Source: Pristionchus mayeri
Lineage: Eukaryota; Nematoda; Chromadorea; Rhabditida; Neodiplogasteridae
NCBI GenBank assembly: GCA_036245805.1
Contig: BTRK01000002.1
Span: forward strand, 6,568,689 to 6,632,688
Direction: 5' to 3'
Length of the DNA: 64,000 nucleotides
Below are positions 46,850-58,447 of the stretch, one piece after another (within the stretch, counting starts at the first letter, position 1; every line of letters starts with the position of its first letter). A program made the translations under genes and the position numbers. The notes beneath the pieces are model-generated. The model saw only the letters and a list, made by a program, of their open reading frames with translations, did not search any database and was not told the origin of the DNA.

Positions 46850-47549
46850 CATGCTGCTGAACCACATCTCGAACGAGATGCAAAAGCAACCCCGCCGTAG
46901 GCCTCCTTCAAGAACATGGAAAACATGAACGCGTCACTCCATCACTCTTAAAAGATTGTATTCAGTATTCAGTTCAAGTTCAAATTAACATAGTTTTCGC
47001 ATTGATAAGAAAATTTTGTATGAGTATTATCCGAAAACTGATAATTGAACAATATTGTTATAAAGCTTGGTTAATATTGTTGTAATTGATTTGAGAAATG
47101 CAATCCTTGGCGCACACATTCGTTGACTCCACCGAGGGAGAGTATACATGGTTCGGAAGTAGCCGCAATTGGCATGCTGCGTAACCACATCAGGAACGAG
47201 ATGCATGAACCAAATCCTCCCAACAAATTACGATTCTCTTTATGTCTCGGTCGAAAAGCATGCACTGTTATTTTGTCAATTTTTAGATATTTTTATAATC
47301 ATCATGTTTCACTACTTATAGATTCGGTACCATATGTTAGTGAAGTTTTTCGTAAATTTTAGTTCAAATGGCTATTCGGCAATATAACTACTAAATGGTG
47401 AAATTATTTAGCTAAATTGTGATTACTTCAAACGTATTGAAATAACATTTAAATATGAAAACTTATACATTGTACACACGTATACATTTGGCATGTCAGT
47501 CAGTGAATTTGCATGCAAAAGTGAATTTCAATATGAATAATTAAATATA

Positions 47550-48786
47550 TTGGGGTGTCCGGAAAGTTCGTATAATGCTTCGGAAAAAAGTCAGTTCGCG
47601 ATCAAATGCAGTGATTGCGCAATCTGTTTGTCAACAATGTATTGCATCATTCTGACGTTGAGTAGTGAGAGGATTTAATCAGTCTCCTAGTTGCTACATT
47701 GATTATTGTGATGGACTCCCATCTCTACCTCCGAGCAGTTTTACTTCATCTACAGTCTTGGCCGATCCGTGAAGGAGGCCCACTCTGCCCTGGCCCAGTC
47801 GGAAGGAGCTGACGCCCCCTCCATACCCTTCTGCTATAAGTGGTTCTCCCGCTTCAAGAAAGGGGAGTTTGGTCTCGATGATCAACCCCGCTCTGGACGC
47901 CCTCCCTCCCTCGATCAGCCTCTCGTTCTCCGCACACTGAAGAGCAAGCCCATGGCCAGTGTGCGTGAGTTGAAGAAGGATACTGGTACTCCCAGATCAA
48001 CGGTGTCCGATATCCTCCATCGATCTGGGAAGAAGCCGAAACTCCCACAAGTGATTCCCCATGACCTCTCCCCCGAACAGCTGAAAAATCGTGTTCGTCT
48101 GTCGGGAATTACTCCATCGTAGATCCAATCTTCGATGGGTCAATTCCATCATCGCTACAGATGAGAAGTGGATCACGTACGATAACCCTGTGAGGAGACA
48201 GCAATGGGTGGATGCAGATGAGAAGCCCACGCCCGTCCCGAAGAAGGATGAGCACGGAAAGAAGGAACTCCTCTGCTTCTTCTTCTCAGTGCTCGGTCCC
48301 ATCTACTGGGAGATCCTCGCCCCTGGCACCAGCATCAATGCCGACCTCTTCTCTGAACAACTGGAAGATGTCGCGATCAGAGTCCCTCCCAGACTCCTGA
48401 ACCAGGGCAAAATTCTTCTTCTGATAGGCAATGCTCGCCCACATCGAGCGAAGATGACCCAGAAGAAAATGGACGAGCTGAAGATCGAGAGGATTCCCCA
48501 TCCACCGTATTCCCCGGATCTCTCCCCATGCGACTACCACTGCTTCCGCTCTCTCTCTGACTTCTGCAAAGGAAAGAAGTTCAAGAATCGAGATGAAGTT
48601 GTGAGGGCTTTCGTGAACTGGGCGGTCTCGAAGAAACCCGCATTCTGAAAGAGAGGAATCGAGACCCTGCCCAATCGCTGGAGAGAGGTAGTGAGAAAGA
48701 AGGGGGCATACATTGGTCACTGAGAATTGTAAAGCATTGAATAAAAAATAAAAACAAAAATTATACGAACTTTCCGGACACCCCAA
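47550..48786 (+). mobile_element. Mariner, near full length (right arm)
   Basis: Mirror copy of 37323-38559, with the transposase on the plus strand. Confidence 0.9.
47711..48648 (+). pseudogene. Mariner transposase, frameshifted (right arm)
   Basis: Same two frameshifts and the same Asp-to-Gly change in the second catalytic motif (LLIGNARPH) as the left-arm copy, so the damage predates the inverted duplication. Halves: 47769-48122 and 48091-48648. Family: D34D mariner by TDEKW and SPDLSPCDYH. Confidence 0.85.
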
Positions 48787-49407
48787 TACTTCAACTAATC
48801 AAGAAATTAAATCCAAGAATTGACAAAATGTAATAAACCCTAGATTTTTGATTGTAAATGATTTCAAAATTCTCCAATCCTTGACAGAAGTGTGTTCTCG
48901 ACGGTACCCTTCCCTCTCAGTTATTCCCCTCTCCGTCGGTGTCAGTGTCTGCTTATCAACGCCAGTGCCGGCAAGCGGTGTGGCACTCGAGCATTTAAGA
49001 ATAATTTCGAATTTACTGCCTCTAAACAGCGCTGCATAAGTAATCGATTGAGTTCAATAATGAATATGTTTCGACGCCTTGATTGCAATAGCGTTCAATT
49101 TGAATGCAATGCGTGATGTTCAGCTCTGCTCGTTTGGTTTGTCGATGCGATAAATCCTCGAATGTAGGTGTGAAAACCTACAACCCTTTGAAATTTGAAA
49201 GTTTAAATCATTCACTATCGACAACACACCAACAACAATCACCAATCACAACAATCACCGACAACACTTTCATAATTCTGACCTCCGCAGATAAGCCGCC
49301 ATCTCCTCCTACCTTCTTTCCATTCCTGTGTCACACCCCTCACATCTTATCAGCCTCATTTTCGCCCAGTTTCACTCACAGCGGTACACCAAACTAACTG
49401 ACTGAGA

Positions 49408-49422
49408 ATGAGTGTGTATCGT
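49408..49422 (+). pseudogene. Orphan first exon of KC (right arm)
   Basis: ATG and four codons (MSVYR) with donor GTGAGT, preceded by the duplicated KC upstream region. The palindrome ends 82 bp later inside intron 1 and no KC exon 2 follows, so any transcript would run into fold-back elements. Confidence 0.75.
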
Positions 49423-49503
49423 GTGAGTTATTTGATAACAGTTATTTTAATGTTTAATCAATTCATAATTAATAAGCATACTAAGCAATAATTCCTCACC
49501 TGT

Positions 49504-50228
49504 GGCTCCCGGCCAACTATCGATAGCTCTGTTGGGAATGGAGATATAATTATGAAACTTTCGGAGCTTCTTATCGTTGGGGAGATCTAGGCCGTGCATA
49601 TGAAAGCTTCAAACATTTAATTTTGCCTTTGCTCCTCCTTTAAAGGGTAGTTTTGCATGTAGATTCCGAAAATGAAATAAAAAAATGGCTATAACAGTAA
49701 AAAATTTTCAGGACGGCCAAAAAACTTTCGACCTCTTTCGGTTTCCAAACTATCTTTTTCGTTATTTTCATCAAAAAATACTCCAGAAAAACCTATAACA
49801 TCATACTTTTTGAAAATTTGAAATTTCCGATATTTTTTGGGCCTTGTCTGGCATTTTTCGGAAAGTGCGCCAGAGGCACTCATATTGGGCCAAATATCAG
49901 CACTCGGTATGGGAACTTCACCAGCAAAATATTGAGGGGGGTTGCAAAAAAGTCATCCGTCGACCACTCCCAAAAGCTACGTTTTCTCGTGGAACGTCTC
50001 TTATGACGAACTTATCAGCTGTATGCCGATAATTCAATGGGCGAGAGTGTAGAATGAGCCTGTCTCCTTTGTTCTGCCTCATTCGAGCTGGTCAGATAAT
50101 TGAATTATTCTCCATTGTCCTATCTCGTCCATTGAATTGTCGACATAGAGCTGATAAATGAGCCATAAAATGAGGTATAGCGAAAAAATGTCTAGCCTTA
50201 ACCCAACACAGTATACGAAAAATGACCC
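49504..50228. repeat. 725-bp terminal inverted repeat, left
   Basis: Starts GGCTCCCGGCCAACTATCGA and ends near CGTATACTGTGTT (inverse). It pairs with 55970-56695. A third, interrupted copy lies at about 56780-58330. Short frames in it (such as the one at 49844) are repeat-borne and not domain-bearing. Confidence 0.85.
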
Positions 50229-50601
50229 TCAGAGCATGGTGCATCTCACAATATAGTTCGTGGTTTTAGTTTCTGCCTTATATTTGAGATCGACGAAATT
50301 ATAACGTTGTCACGAAAAAGCATGTGCTATTTTGACACCTGCGGCTTAACAGTGATGCTAGCAATCATCTATGCAAATTTCAAGTTTTTTCATAAATCGG
50401 TTACCGAGTTACCGAGTTATGCTCAGAAGTCTATATGAAGCCAATGTGCAGCCTGACTTAAGCGGTCGAATTGGTGCAAAATGAAGTTGACCACAATGAT
50501 CAGCACCTTCGACAACCCCTTTCTACAACTTTTCGAGATTTTGGTGTGCAAGAACCTCCAGCACTTTGTTCGACTCTTACGCGAACGGCCTCTTACATGT
50601 T

Positions 50602-52601
50602 TATATGAGAGGAATCGCGAGAGAATCGAGCACTCAGCGGCGGTGAATTCAAATTTGTCGTATCTGGCTGAAATTTTAGTGAGAAGTATATGGGATGATG
50701 CTCTTTCAAACTGCGTCGTCAGAATTTTGATGTCGGTCGTCATCGTCGAGATTCAGAAGGTCAAAGTTGACACTATCACTTTTCGACATTCAAATCGCGC
50801 TCACTTAAATGATCATAAATCCGTTTAAAAATACGATAGAAGGCCGTTCTTTGTTTCATAAGAAAGCTACCATCATTCTCTACAACTTTTATGTTGACGA
50901 TGTCATTCGTTGTGCTCGTCCTGGTTCGGGGTGGTTGGGTTCACTAAAAATGACTGTTCTCAAAAAATCGGAAAAACGTCTTGAGATCGGGTGCTTTTTT
51001 GATTGACCCTATGGTGAGATATCTTGTGCCCAAAAATCAGGCAAATCGAGATGGAGAAAAAAAGTGGGCTCACTTTTTGTACGGTGACCCCGAAATCGGT
51101 CCCTGAAAGTAATACTTCCAAAACTCTAATTGGACGCTATTGGGTGCAAATACATTCAAAAACATCAAAAACAACATTCTAAGTTGTTTCCCCAATAGCT
51201 ATACCAATTTCATATGTCAAAATTACTGTAGGACCTCGAATTCAAAAATCGAGATTTTGACCCTCAACAACCTATGGGATGGGTGTTACTGCTCTAAATA
51301 GGTTCAAAGCCATGTAGGAACATCCCTTGAAACATCTCAAACAAAGTGGGCACGTATAAAGACGCTATTTCATCGGCTGGTTTCAAGGAAATGCACAAAA
51401 GTGTAAATCGGTTCGAAATTGACATTCCCACCTGCCCCTAGGCTAGAAATGTAGAGATCAACGAGCTAAACATTTTACCTGTTGAAAGTGAGCTTCTATC
51501 TTTTCGTTGAAGCAAGCTATAAAGCCTAGAAGTTGGGAAGACATGTGCTAGAATCCTCCGAGAGCGCGTGCTCTAACCGTCTGGCGCTCTCGCCGCCTGT
51601 CCTCCCTCTCCCTCCCCTCCATTTAGCGCTCCATTGCGCGCCTCGACCGCCGATTTCTACCAACTTCTACGCTCTGTAGCGCACGTAAACGAAAAGATAG
51701 AAGCTCACTTTCAACAGGTAAAATGTTTAGCTCGTTGTTCTCTACATTTCTAGCCTAGGGGAGGTCCGAATGTCAATTTTGAACCGATTTACACTTGTGC
51801 ATTTCCTTGAAACCAGCCGATGAAATAGCGTCTTTATACATGCCAACTTTGTTTGAGATGTTTCAAGGGATGTTCCTACATGGCTTTGAACCTATTTAGA
51901 GCAGTAGCACCCATCCCATAGGTTGTTGAGGGTCAAAATCTCGATCTTTGACTTCGAGGTCCTACCGTAATTTTGACAGATGAAATTGGTATAGCTATTG
52001 GGGAAACTACTTAGAATGTTGTTTTTGATGTTTTTGAATGTATTTGCACCCAATAGCGTCCAATTAGAGCTTTGGAAGTATTACTGTCAGGGACCGATTT
52101 CGGGGTCACCGTACAAAAAGTGAGCCCACTTTTTTTTCCCCATCTCGATTTGCCTGATTTTTGGGCACAAGATATCTCACCATAGGGTCAATCAAAAAAG
52201 CACCCGATCTCAAGACGTTTTTCCGATTTTTTGAGAACAGTCATTTTTAGTGAACCCAACCACCCCGAACCAGGACGAGCACAACGAATGACATCGTCAA
52301 CATAAAAGTTGTAGAGAATGATGGTAGCTTTCTTATGAAACAAAGAACGGCCTTCTATCTTATTTTTAAACGGATTTATGATCATTTAAGTGAGCGCGAT
52401 TTGAATGTCGAAAAGTGATAGTGTCAACTTTGACCTTCTGAATCTCGACGATGACGATCGATATCAAAATTCTGACGACGCAGTTTGAAAGAGCATCATC
52501 CAAAATACTTCTCACTAAGATTTCAGCCAGATAGGACAAAATTGAAATTCTCCGCCGCTAGCCCCCCTGAAATGCTCGATTCTCTCGCGATTCCTCTCAT
52601 A
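50602..52601. mobile_element. 2-kb fold-back element, CATATGAGAGGAATCGCGAG ends
   Basis: Ends are CATATGAGAGGAATCGCGAG-like and inverse, as is the inner GCTCTTTCAAACTGCGTCGT. Centre about 51600, with a spacer rich in GCTCTCGCCGCC. It is a relative of 31420-33402. One arm recurs at 54625-55974. Confidence 0.8.
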
Positions 52602-52843
52602 TGCTGCAGTACGACTCCCAGGCCAAATTTGAGAGCAATTTGAGGCTATTAACATAGTTTAGAATTAAACGAAAAGTTGAGATTTCGCATATTCCAGGCG
52701 AAAAAGGAGAATGACTGCTAATCGCGATTCAAATTTTGATATTATGGCCTTAAAACTTCAAAGTATCTGACCTTCAAGTAAGTCTACCATGATGTTTGGT
52801 TGAAGACTCTCAGGAGACACGTGATATGTGTAATATGCATTTT
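51251..52843. repeat. Left arm of second palindrome (centre about 53610)
   Basis: Inverse of 54378-55974. It includes half of the 50602-52601 element plus about 240 bp of flank (ending TGATATGTGTAATATGCATT). Confidence 0.8.
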
Positions 52844-52905
52844 GATAACGACTAATGAATCACGTGTATTAAATAGTATGCATTATATTGAATGTTTAAT
52901 ATCAG

Positions 52906-53035
52906 TTACGTTGTCACCGAGTATTGCGGCAGGCCACTAAGTCAAAAAATAGAGAGCGGTCAATACGACATAAATGATGCGAAAAAGTGGACGAGAGAAC
53001 TTCTCAGTGCTTTTCAACATCTTCACTCGTACGGG
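52906..53035 (+). pseudogene. KG: orphan JNK-like kinase exon
   Basis: A clean exon between an ATCAG acceptor and a GTGAGT donor: YVVTEYCGRPLSQKIESGQY then INDAKKWTRELLSAFQHLHS. This matches the hinge-to-alpha-E exon of KE (YHITEHCGTPLS ... RELLSALQHLNS). It ends in phase 0, as the KA catalytic-loop exon begins. No other kinase exon is near. A mariner end starts 137 bp downstream. Confidence 0.8.
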
Positions 53036-53171
53036 GTGAGTACAAATGATTGAAATTAGTTCGGTTAGGTGTTGAACGAGTATGCAAAATTATGTATATG
53101 TACCCCAATTACGTGCTCTTGACAGTACGCGCAGTTGGATTTATAACGCAGGGAATACGTAATTGCTAGTA

Positions 53172-53575
53172 TTGGGGTGTTCCAAAAGTTCGTGTAATTT
53201 TGTTCTGAATTTATTTTCTCACGAATCATAAGTCAATGAAATTAATCATCCCTCATACTTAGTATAGATCGACCTGAAATATATTTTGCGAAGGCTATTT
53301 ATTTAAATGATTATTTAGTAATGATGCAATTATAACGAATGTGCGTTTTTTAGCCCCTGTTTGAAACATATATAATGTAGTTTTCTTTGAAGTTTCAAAA
53401 CTGTGGTTTATTGTGTATTAGAGGTAGCAATAGAACTTTCAATTGAACATTTCAAATTGCATCTTTCTTTAACGACCGCCAAAAAAAATCAAAACTTTTC
53501 ATTTTAATCTTGCCGAATGAAGGTCATTTTCGGAATTTTTCAAATTTTCATGATTCTTTGCTAATCAATCGTCCT
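53172..53575. mobile_element. Other end of a mariner-like element
   Basis: TA then TTGGGGTGTTCCAAAAGTTC at 53172. The sequence then runs about 400 bp without a recognisable frame until the dispersed repeat end at 53581. See KA for the matching opposite end. Confidence 0.55.
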
Positions 53576-53580
53576 AACGA

Positions 53581-53690
53581 AAAAGTTGGGATGGGCTTCG
53601 CCCCATCCCAACTTTTTCGAATCACCCTCGGCCTCACGAGCCTTTCACAACGCTTACGCTGCGGGGGGTGAGAGCAAGTTGGGCAGATTT
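53581..53690 (-). repeat. Hairpin end of dispersed repeat, inverted
   Basis: AAAGTTGGGATGGGCTTCGC, a perfect hairpin, followed by CCTTTCACAACGCTTACGCT and GGGGGGTGAGAGCA: the end of the repeat described at 42535, in opposite orientation. Confidence 0.65.
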
Positions 53691-53795
53691 TACAACAGCT
53701 ATGTGCTATTTTTCTAAACGATGGGTTGTAAATGCATAAATAATTACGTTACCGTGTTTTAAGGTATGCAAGTAGAAGCCTGCTTAAAACGTTGT

Positions 53796-54361
53796 ATCGC
53801 GCTGTATATTTATTACAAGACTCAAATTTTCAACGTGTTTTTAAAATTTTCATAGATTTCGATTCTAACAATGGTTCCAAACGAGAATTGATAATGTATA
53901 ATGAATTTACATTACAAAGTTACTATATAACGAAATATCGTAACGTCTGTCTGTCCGTCCGTCTGTCCGTCTGTCCGTCTGTCTGTCACGCCTTTTCTTC
54001 AAATCGCTATAATTCGCCTCAAAATCATCGTAAAAGGTTAGGACCTTGACCGTTGGTGACTACTTGATGAGAGCTTTCAATATTTGATCTTCGAACTTTG
54101 AGCTTTGATCTTTTTCTTCAAATCGCTCTAACTCGGCTCAAAATCATCCTACAACGCTACGACCATGACCGTTAGCATCCTCACGACGAACAATTTCAGT
54201 ACATTTTACCAAATCGCAGAAAACTCAAATGCACCCCGTGCATCACCCACCACATCATCCTAACCTGCTCTCACCCCCCGCAGCGTAAGCGTTGTGAAAG
54301 GCTCGTGATGCCGAGGGTGATTGGAAAAAGTTGGGATGGGGCGAAGCCCCATCTCAACTTT
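53796..54361 (+). repeat. Dispersed repeat, third copy
   Basis: Same sequence as 42535-43092 with only scattered changes. It shows what the repeat looks like outside the palindrome and that the palindrome centre lies within such a copy. Confidence 0.85.
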
Positions 54362-54377
54362 TTCGATTTGCCCGAGG

Positions 54378-55974
54378 AAAATGCATATTACACATATCAC
54401 GTGTCTCCTGAGAGTCTTCAACCAAACATCATGGTAGACTTACTTGAAGGTCAGATACTTTGAAGTTTTAAGGCCATAATATCAAAATTTGAATCGCGAT
54501 TAGCAGTCATTCTCCTTTTTCGCCTGGAATATGCGAAATCTCAACTTTTCGTTTAATTCTAAACTATGTTAATAGCCTCAAATTGCTCTCAAATTTGGCC
54601 TGGGAGTCGTACTGCAGCATATGAGAGGAATCGCGAGAGAATCGAGCATTTCAGGGGGGCTAGCGGCGGAGAATTTCAATTTTGTCCTATCTGGCTGAAA
54701 TCTTAGTGAGAAGTATTTTGGATGATGCTCTTTCAAACTGCGTCGTCAGAATTTTGATATCGATCGTCATCGTCGAGATTCAGAAGGTCAAAGTTGACAC
54801 TATCACTTTTCGACATTCAAATCGCGCTCACTTAAATGATCATAAATCCGTTTAAAAATAAGATAGAAGGCCGTTCTTTGTTTCATAAGAAAGCTACCAT
54901 CATTCTCTACAACTTTTATGTTGACGATGTCATTCGTTGTGCTCGTCCTGGTTCGGGGTGGTTGGGTTCACTAAAAATGACTGTTCTCAAAAAATCGGAA
55001 AAACGTCTTGAGATCGGGTGCTTTTTTGATTGACCCTATGGTGAGATATCTTGTGCCCAAAAATCAGGCAAATCGAGATGGGGAAAAAAAAGTGGGCTCA
55101 CTTTTTGTACGGTGACCCCGAAATCGGTCCCTGACAGTAATACTTCCAAAGCTCTAATTGGACGCTATTGGGTGCAAATACATTCAAAAACATCAAAAAC
55201 AACATTCTAAGTAGTTTCCCCAATAGCTATACCAATTTCATCTGTCAAAATTACGGTAGGACCTCGAAGTCAAAGATCGAGATTTTGACCCTCAACAACC
55301 TATGGGATGGGTGCTACTGCTCTAAATAGGTTCAAAGCCATGTAGGAACATCCCTTGAAACATCTCAAACAAAGTTGGCATGTATAAAGACGCTATTTCA
55401 TCGGCTGGTTTCAAGGAAATGCACAAGTGTAAATCGGTTCAAAATTGACATTCGGACCTCCCCTAGGCTAGAAATGTAGAGAACAACGAGCTAAACATTT
55501 TACCTGTTGAAAGTGAGCTTCTATCTTTTCGTTTACGTGCGCTACAGAGCGTAGAAGTTGGTAGAAATCGGCGGTCGAGGCGCGCAATGGAGCGCTAAAT
55601 GGAGGGGAGGGAGAGGGAGGACAGGCGGCGAGAGCGCCAGACGGTTAGAGCACGCGCTCTCGGAGGATTCTAGCACATGTCTTCCCAACTTCTAGGCTTT
55701 ATAGCTTGCTTCAACGAAAAGATAGAAGCTCACTTTCAACAGGTAAAATGTTTAGCTCGTTGATCTCTACATTTCTAGCCTAGGGGCAGGTGGGAATGTC
55801 AATTTCGAACCGATTTACACTTTTGTGCATTTCCTTGAAACCAGCCGATGAAATAGCGTCTTTATACGTGCCCACTTTGTTTGAGATGTTTCAAGGGATG
55901 TTCCTACATGGCTTTGAACCTATTTAGAGCAGTAACACCCATCCCATAGGTTGTTGAGGGTCAAAATCTGGGTC
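54378..55974. repeat. Right arm of second palindrome
   Basis: Inverse of 51251-52843. It ends where the right 725-bp terminal repeat begins. Confidence 0.8.
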
Positions 55975-56695
55975 ATTTTTCGTATACTGTGTTGGGTTAA
56001 GGCTAGACATTTTTTCGCTATACCTCATTTTATGGCTCATTTATCAGCTCTATGTCGACAATTCAATGGACGAGATAGGACAATGGAGAATAATTCAATT
56101 ATCTGACCAGCTCGAATGAGGCAGAACAAAGGAGACAGGCTCATTCTACACTCTCGCCCATTGAATTATCGGCATACAGCTGATAAGTTCGTCATAAGAG
56201 ACGTTCCACGAGAAAACGTAGCTTTTGGGAGTGGTCGACGGATGACTTTTTTGCAACCCCCCTCAATATTTTGCTGGTGAAGTTCCCATACCGAGTGCTG
56301 ATATTTGGCCCAATATGAGTGCCTCTGGCGCACTTTCCGAAAAATGCCAGACAAGGCCCAAAAAATATCGGAAATTTCAAATTTTCAAAAAGTATGATGT
56401 TATAGGTTTTTCTGGAGTATTTTTTTGATGAAAATAACGAAAAAGATAGTTTGGAAACCGAAAGAGGTCGAAAGTTTTTTGGCCGTCCTGAAAATTTTTT
56501 ACTGTTATAGCCATTTTTTTATTTCATTTTCGGAATCTACATGCAAAACTACCCTTTAAAGGAGGAGCAAAGGCAAAATTAAATGTTTGAAGCTTTCATA
56601 TGCACGGCCTAGATCTCCCCAACGATAAGAAGCTCCGAAAGTTTCATAATTATATCTCCATTCCCAACAGAGCTATCGATAGTTGGCCGGGAGCC
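55970..56695. repeat. 725-bp terminal inverted repeat, right
   Basis: Inverse of 49504-50228, ending GTTGGCCGGGAGCC. No target duplication is visible between the left and right flanks. Confidence 0.85.
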
Positions 56696-56806
56696 AAATC
56701 AGGGAAAGCTCAGGCAACGAGCGAGAGAGCACGCGACTTGAAGAGAGTTCTCCTCTAATTGAAACCTATTTCAACCGGGCGCGCTTTTGTCTTTACTCCT
56801 CCTTTA

Positions 56807-57900
56807 AGTCAAATTTTCGCGAAATTTTATCAGTGCGCCCGGATCACTCTGGGAAAAGTGAAGTCTCATTTTGCGAATTGGGCTTCATTAGTACTATTTT
56901 ACATGCGCAATCTTAATATTATATGGTTTTGATTAATTTGAAACCTTGCTGAAGCAGTTACATGCCTTATTTCGCAAAATTGAATATTTTTGTAAACTCG
57001 ATTTTCTAGCACTACGTGTACCACAAGATTGAGGCTATAATTATGCATCGCATGGACCAAACAGGGGTCTAATCGATGTATAATGAGTTATTACATTATT
57101 TCAAGCTAATTCCATATGAATTGTGTTTCATAATATGAAGTATTCTTTCGAAAATTCGATGAAATTCGTCAAAATCCGTTTTTTAACGATATTTCCGATT
57201 TTCAAAGTTGCGTAGAAATCGAATTTCAGCTTCAACCTTACATTAATTCGGTTATAATGAATTGGGATTATCCCTAGTTCATTCTCAAGCAATTTGGAGA
57301 GCATCTGAGAAAATTTTATTTTTTCGAAAAACTTGCTCTGTCTGACTTAGGCATGGAAAAATGAAAAAAATAAAATTTTCTCGGATGCTCTCCAAATTGC
57401 TCGACAATGAACCAGGGACGATTCCAAGCCATTATGCGTTAATTTATGTGGGTTGAAGCTGGAATTCGATTTCTATGCAACTTTGAAAATCGTTAACAAC
57501 CGGATTTTGACGAATTTCATCGCATTTTCGGAAGAATACTTCATAATATGAAACACAATTCATATGAAATTTTCTTGAAATAATGTAATAACTCATTATA
57601 CACCGATTTGACCCCTGATTGGTCCATGCGAAGCATAATTATAGCCTCAATCTTGTGGTACACGAAGAGCTAGAAAATCGAGTTTACAAAAAAATATTGA
57701 ATTTTGTGAAATAAGGCATGTAACTGCTTCAACAAGGTCTCAATTTAATCAAAACCATATAAAATTAAGATTGCGCATGTAAAATAGCAGCTAATGAAGC
57801 CCAATTCGCAAAATGAGACTTCACTTTTCCCAGAGTGATCAATGAGCGTGCCTTCTACTGGGAGCCATAAGTTCCGGGCGCACTGATAAAATTTCGCGAA
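56807..57900. mobile_element. 1.1-kb fold-back element inserted at TTAA-like site
   Basis: Ends GTCAAATTTTCGCGAAATTT and inverse around a centre near 57350 (both arms carry CCACAAGATTGAGGCTATAA). It splits a third copy of the 725-bp repeat: flanks CTCCTTTAA and TTCAAGGGTAG rejoin as CCTTTAAAGGGTAG in the intact copy at about 49645. No coding frame. Confidence 0.75.
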
Positions 57901-57904
57901 AATT

Positions 57905-58330
57905 TGACTTCAAGGGTAGTTTTGCATGTAGATTCCGAAAATGAAATAAAAAATGGCTATAACATTAAAAAATTTTTTTTATGTTATAGCCATTTTCCAA
58001 AAAACTTCGAAAATCTAGGTTTTCGACCACTTCTCGACCTCTTTCGGTTTCCAAACTTTCTTTTTCGTTATTTTCATCAAAAAATACGTCAGAAAAACCT
58101 ATAATATCATACTTTTTGAAAATTTGAAATTTCCGATCTTTTTTGGGCCTTGTCTGGCATTTTTCGGAAAGTGCGCCAGAGGCACTCATATTGGGCCAAA
58201 TATCAGCACTCGGTATGGGAACTTCACCTGCGAAATATTGAGGGGGGTTGCAAAAAAGTCATCCGTGGTGGAAGTACGTTTTCTCGTGGAACGTCTCATA
58301 AAACGAGGTGTAGCGAAAAAATGTCTAGCC
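57905..58330. repeat. Third, partial copy of the 725-bp repeat
   Basis: Same orientation as 49504-50228, with a small internal rearrangement near 57975-58020 and truncation at about 58330. A fragment of a fold-back end (GAATCGCGAGAGAATCGACC) follows at 58345. Confidence 0.7.
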
Positions 58331-58447
58331 TAAACCCCACAATGAGATGAATCGCGAGAGAATCGACCACGCCGCGGCGGTAGGAAATAATGTGTCCTAT
58401 CCTCCAACAAATTTACGTACAAATATTTCAAATGATGCTCTTTCAAC

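Larger units (their letters stand above)
43097..49504. repeat. Right arm of 12.9-kb palindrome
   Basis: Near-identical inverse of 36605-43020. It ends at 49504, exactly where the long terminal repeat of the next element begins (GGCTCCCGGCCAAC). Confidence 0.95.

Noticed and set aside
49689..50032. Frames of 62-64 codons repeated at 49.8, 56.2 and 58.1 kb as a conserved small gene
   Set aside because: They are copies of one non-coding terminal repeat. Frames exist on both strands and no start or splice context is conserved.
50809..55033. 65-codon frame MIINPFKN... at 50809, 52188 and 54836
   Set aside because: It lies in arms of fold-back elements, so its conservation follows from repeat identity.
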